In this document: piece by piece, positions 62,751 through 64,000 of the stretch
How the letters are laid out: every line of letters begins with the position of its first letter
How positions within the stretch are numbered: position 1 is the first letter of the stretch
NCBI GenBank assembly: GCA_947489325.1
Contig: CANLDA010000001.1
Span: 62,001 to 126,000, forward strand
Length of the DNA stretch: 64,000 bases
Origin: an uncultured Paracoccaceae bacterium
GTDB taxonomy: Bacteria > Pseudomonadota > Alphaproteobacteria > Rhodobacterales > Rhodobacteraceae
Reading direction: 5' to 3'
Notes under the pieces: generated by a model
Databases searched by the model: none
What the model was told of the DNA's origin: nothing
Seen by the model: the letters and a program-made list of their open reading frames with translations, nothing else
Translations under genes and position numbers: made by a program

Positions 62751-64000
62751 AACCAATCCGCCTGCTGCGCAGCTTTCTGACCGTCGGAGGTTGGACCATG
62801 GCCAGCCGCGTATTGGGCTTTCTGCGCGACGCAATGATCTTGGCCTTTTTGGGCACGGGCCCTTTGTACGAAGCCTATGTCGTGGCTTTTCGCCTGCCCA
62901 ATATGTTCCGCCGTTTTTTCGCCGAAGGCGCGTTCAATATGGCGTTCATTCCGATGTTTTCCAAAAAACTGGAAGGCGATGAAAATCCGCAGGGATTTGC
63001 CCAAGAGGCCTTTGCCGGATTGGCCAGTGTTCTGATTGTTCTGACATTGCTGGCACAACTGGCGATGCCATGGCTGATCTGGGGATTGGCATCAGGCTTT
63101 GCCGGACAAGAACAATTTGCACTGTCGGTCGAATTTGGCAGAATTGCCTTTCCCTATATCCTGTTCATTTCATTGGCCGCGCTTCTGTCTGGTGTGTTGA
63201 ACGCAACCGGGCGATTTGCCGCCGCGGCGGCAGCGCCTGTGTTGCTGAATATCCTGTTGGTCGCGATCATGGCTGGCGCACATTGGTTGGGCAAAGATGT
63301 CGCGCGCGCCTTGGTCTGGGGTATCCCGGTGGCCGGTGTGGCACAGTTTGCGCTGGTAGCTGTGGCTGCCACGCGCGCAGGGTTTCCCATCCGTCTGCGC
63401 CGCCCTCGTCTATCACCTGATATGCGACGGTTAATAAAAGTGGCCGTACCGGCCGCTTTGGCCGGAGGCGTGGTGCAGATTAACCTTTTGGTTGGCCAGC
63501 AAGTTGCATCGTATTTTGATCACGCGGTCGGATGGCTCTTTGCGGCGGATCGCCTATACCAACTGCCTTTGGGTGTGGTTGGGATCGCTGTTGGGGTTGT
63601 GTTGTTGCCCGATCTGTCCCGCCGCCTTAAGGCCGGTGATGATGTCGGTGCGCGTGAGGCATTTTCACGCTCGGGCGAGTTGGCGTTGGCATTGACCCTG
63701 CCCTGCGCAGTTGCGTTGTTGGTTATTCCTTTGCCCTTGGTATCTGTCCTGTTTGAACGCGGTGCAATCACAACCGATGACAGTGCATCCATTGCAGTGG
63801 CGGTGGCGATCTATGGCCTTGGCCTGCCTGCATTCGTATTGCAAAAACTGCAACAACCGCTGTTCTTTGCCCGCGAAGACACCCGCAGCCCATTTCGATT
63901 TGCGGTTTGGGCAATGGTTATCAATGCTGCCGTTGCCATTGGGTTGGCCCCTGTGATCGGCTGGATTGCTCCTGCGATTGCCACCACTTTGGCCGCTTGG
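62747..64000 (+). CDS. murJ: Lipid II flippase MurJ (MviN), 5' part
   Basis: GTG start in the glnD stop. The MVF fold starts with SRVLGFLRDAMILAFLGTG, then FRLPNMFRRFFAEGAFNMAF, and LSGVLNATGRFAAAAAAPVLLN; eleven or so helices fall within the window. MurJ flips lipid II for peptidoglycan. Runs past the end. Confidence 0.94.
   Translation, partial: MKPIRLLRSFLTVGGWTMASRVLGFLRDAMILAFLGTGPLYEAYVVAFRLPNMFRRFFAEGAFNMAFIPMFSKKLEGDENPQGFAQEAFAGLASVLIVLTLLAQLAMPWLIWGLASGFAGQEQFALSVEFGRIAFPYILFISLAALLSGVLNATGRFAAAAAAPVLLNILLVAIMAGAHWLGKDVARALVWGIPVAGVAQFALVAVAATRAGFPIRLRRPRLSPDMRRLIKVAVPAALAGGVVQINLLVGQQVASYFDHAVGWLFAADRLYQLPLGVVGIAVGVVLLPDLSRRLKAGDDVGAREAFSRSGELALALTLPCAVALLVIPLPLVSVLFERGAITTDDSASIAVAVAIYGLGLPAFVLQKLQQPLFFAREDTRSPFRFAVWAMVINAAVAIGLAPVIGWIAPAIATTLAAW

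Noticed and set aside
1-64000. CRISPR array, prophage or integrative element
   Set aside because: No regularly spaced direct repeats, integrase, phage structural genes or flanking attachment repeats were seen; the tRNA-Arg gene shows no duplicated 3' end nearby.

Overview
The window is a chromosomal segment of an alphaproteobacterium, almost certainly of the Rhodobacteraceae (Roseobacter group). I infer this from gene content and order: gcrA (a cell-cycle regulator restricted to alphaproteobacteria), an ATP12-type chaperone, a BztABCD/Aap-type amino-acid ABC transporter, the pair ComM / PBP activator with gshB-yraN-rsmI, the coaBC-dut-membrane-anchored MoeB run, and rpmH-rnpA-yidD-ttcA...yidC-MOSC-engB-argB. 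No rRNA, CRISPR array, plasmid gene, prophage or intact transposase gene was found. One tRNA (Arg, anticodon ACG) is present.

Layout. 1-5.7 kb: 5' part of 6-phosphogluconate dehydrogenase, a ketopantoate-reductase-like gene, argD-argF, an EamA exporter and an ABC-2 permease. 5.8-10.2 kb: gcrA with a clear terminator, a TauD-type dioxygenase divergent from a LysR regulator, and an AsmA protein. 10.2-17.4 kb is the accessory, eroded part: an MFS transporter stump, acetylpolyamine amidohydrolase, a polyamine-binding protein whose permease is reduced to a tail, a divergent LuxR-type regulator, a DXD glycosyltransferase, rimO, then stumps of a TauD dioxygenase and of a transposase beside tRNA-Arg. 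17.4-21 kb: an operon of TVP38 membrane protein, disulfide FAD reductase and sensor kinase. 21.2-31.2 kb: rpmH-rnpA-yidD-ttcA, an EAL protein, yidC-MOSC-engB-argB, a perfect 27-bp inverted repeat, and a tightly overlapping trio (sterol-desaturase family, 4Fe-4S protein, SixA-like phosphatase). 31.2-35.6 kb: bztABCD. 35.8-41.5 kb: ATP12, HAD phosphatase, RluC, CrcB, RarA and a Do-like protease, all on the minus strand. 41.8-46.3 kb: a long CoA-transferase facing rplQ-rpoA-rpsK-rpsM. 46.6-52.9 kb: fasciclin protein, XRE-cupin regulator with an uncharacterised partner, a lipoprotein, coaBC-dut-moeB, cobU and a CobC-like phosphatase. 53-64 kb: an unusual GST, comM, an HSL-type esterase, gshB, yraN, rsmI, PBP activator, glnD and the start of murJ.

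Most of the window is ordinary core metabolism and translation. I found no clear new multi-gene system. The observations most worth a second look are the perfect inverted repeat after argB, the eroded polyamine-uptake locus with a G/C palindrome in front of its regulator, the XRE-cupin/hypothetical pair, the Fe-S/SixA/desaturase trio, and the GST with a cysteine-rich tail. Coordinates of starts were chosen from ATG/GTG/TTG codons with plausible ribosome-binding sites and from the family N-termini I remember; no similarity search was run.
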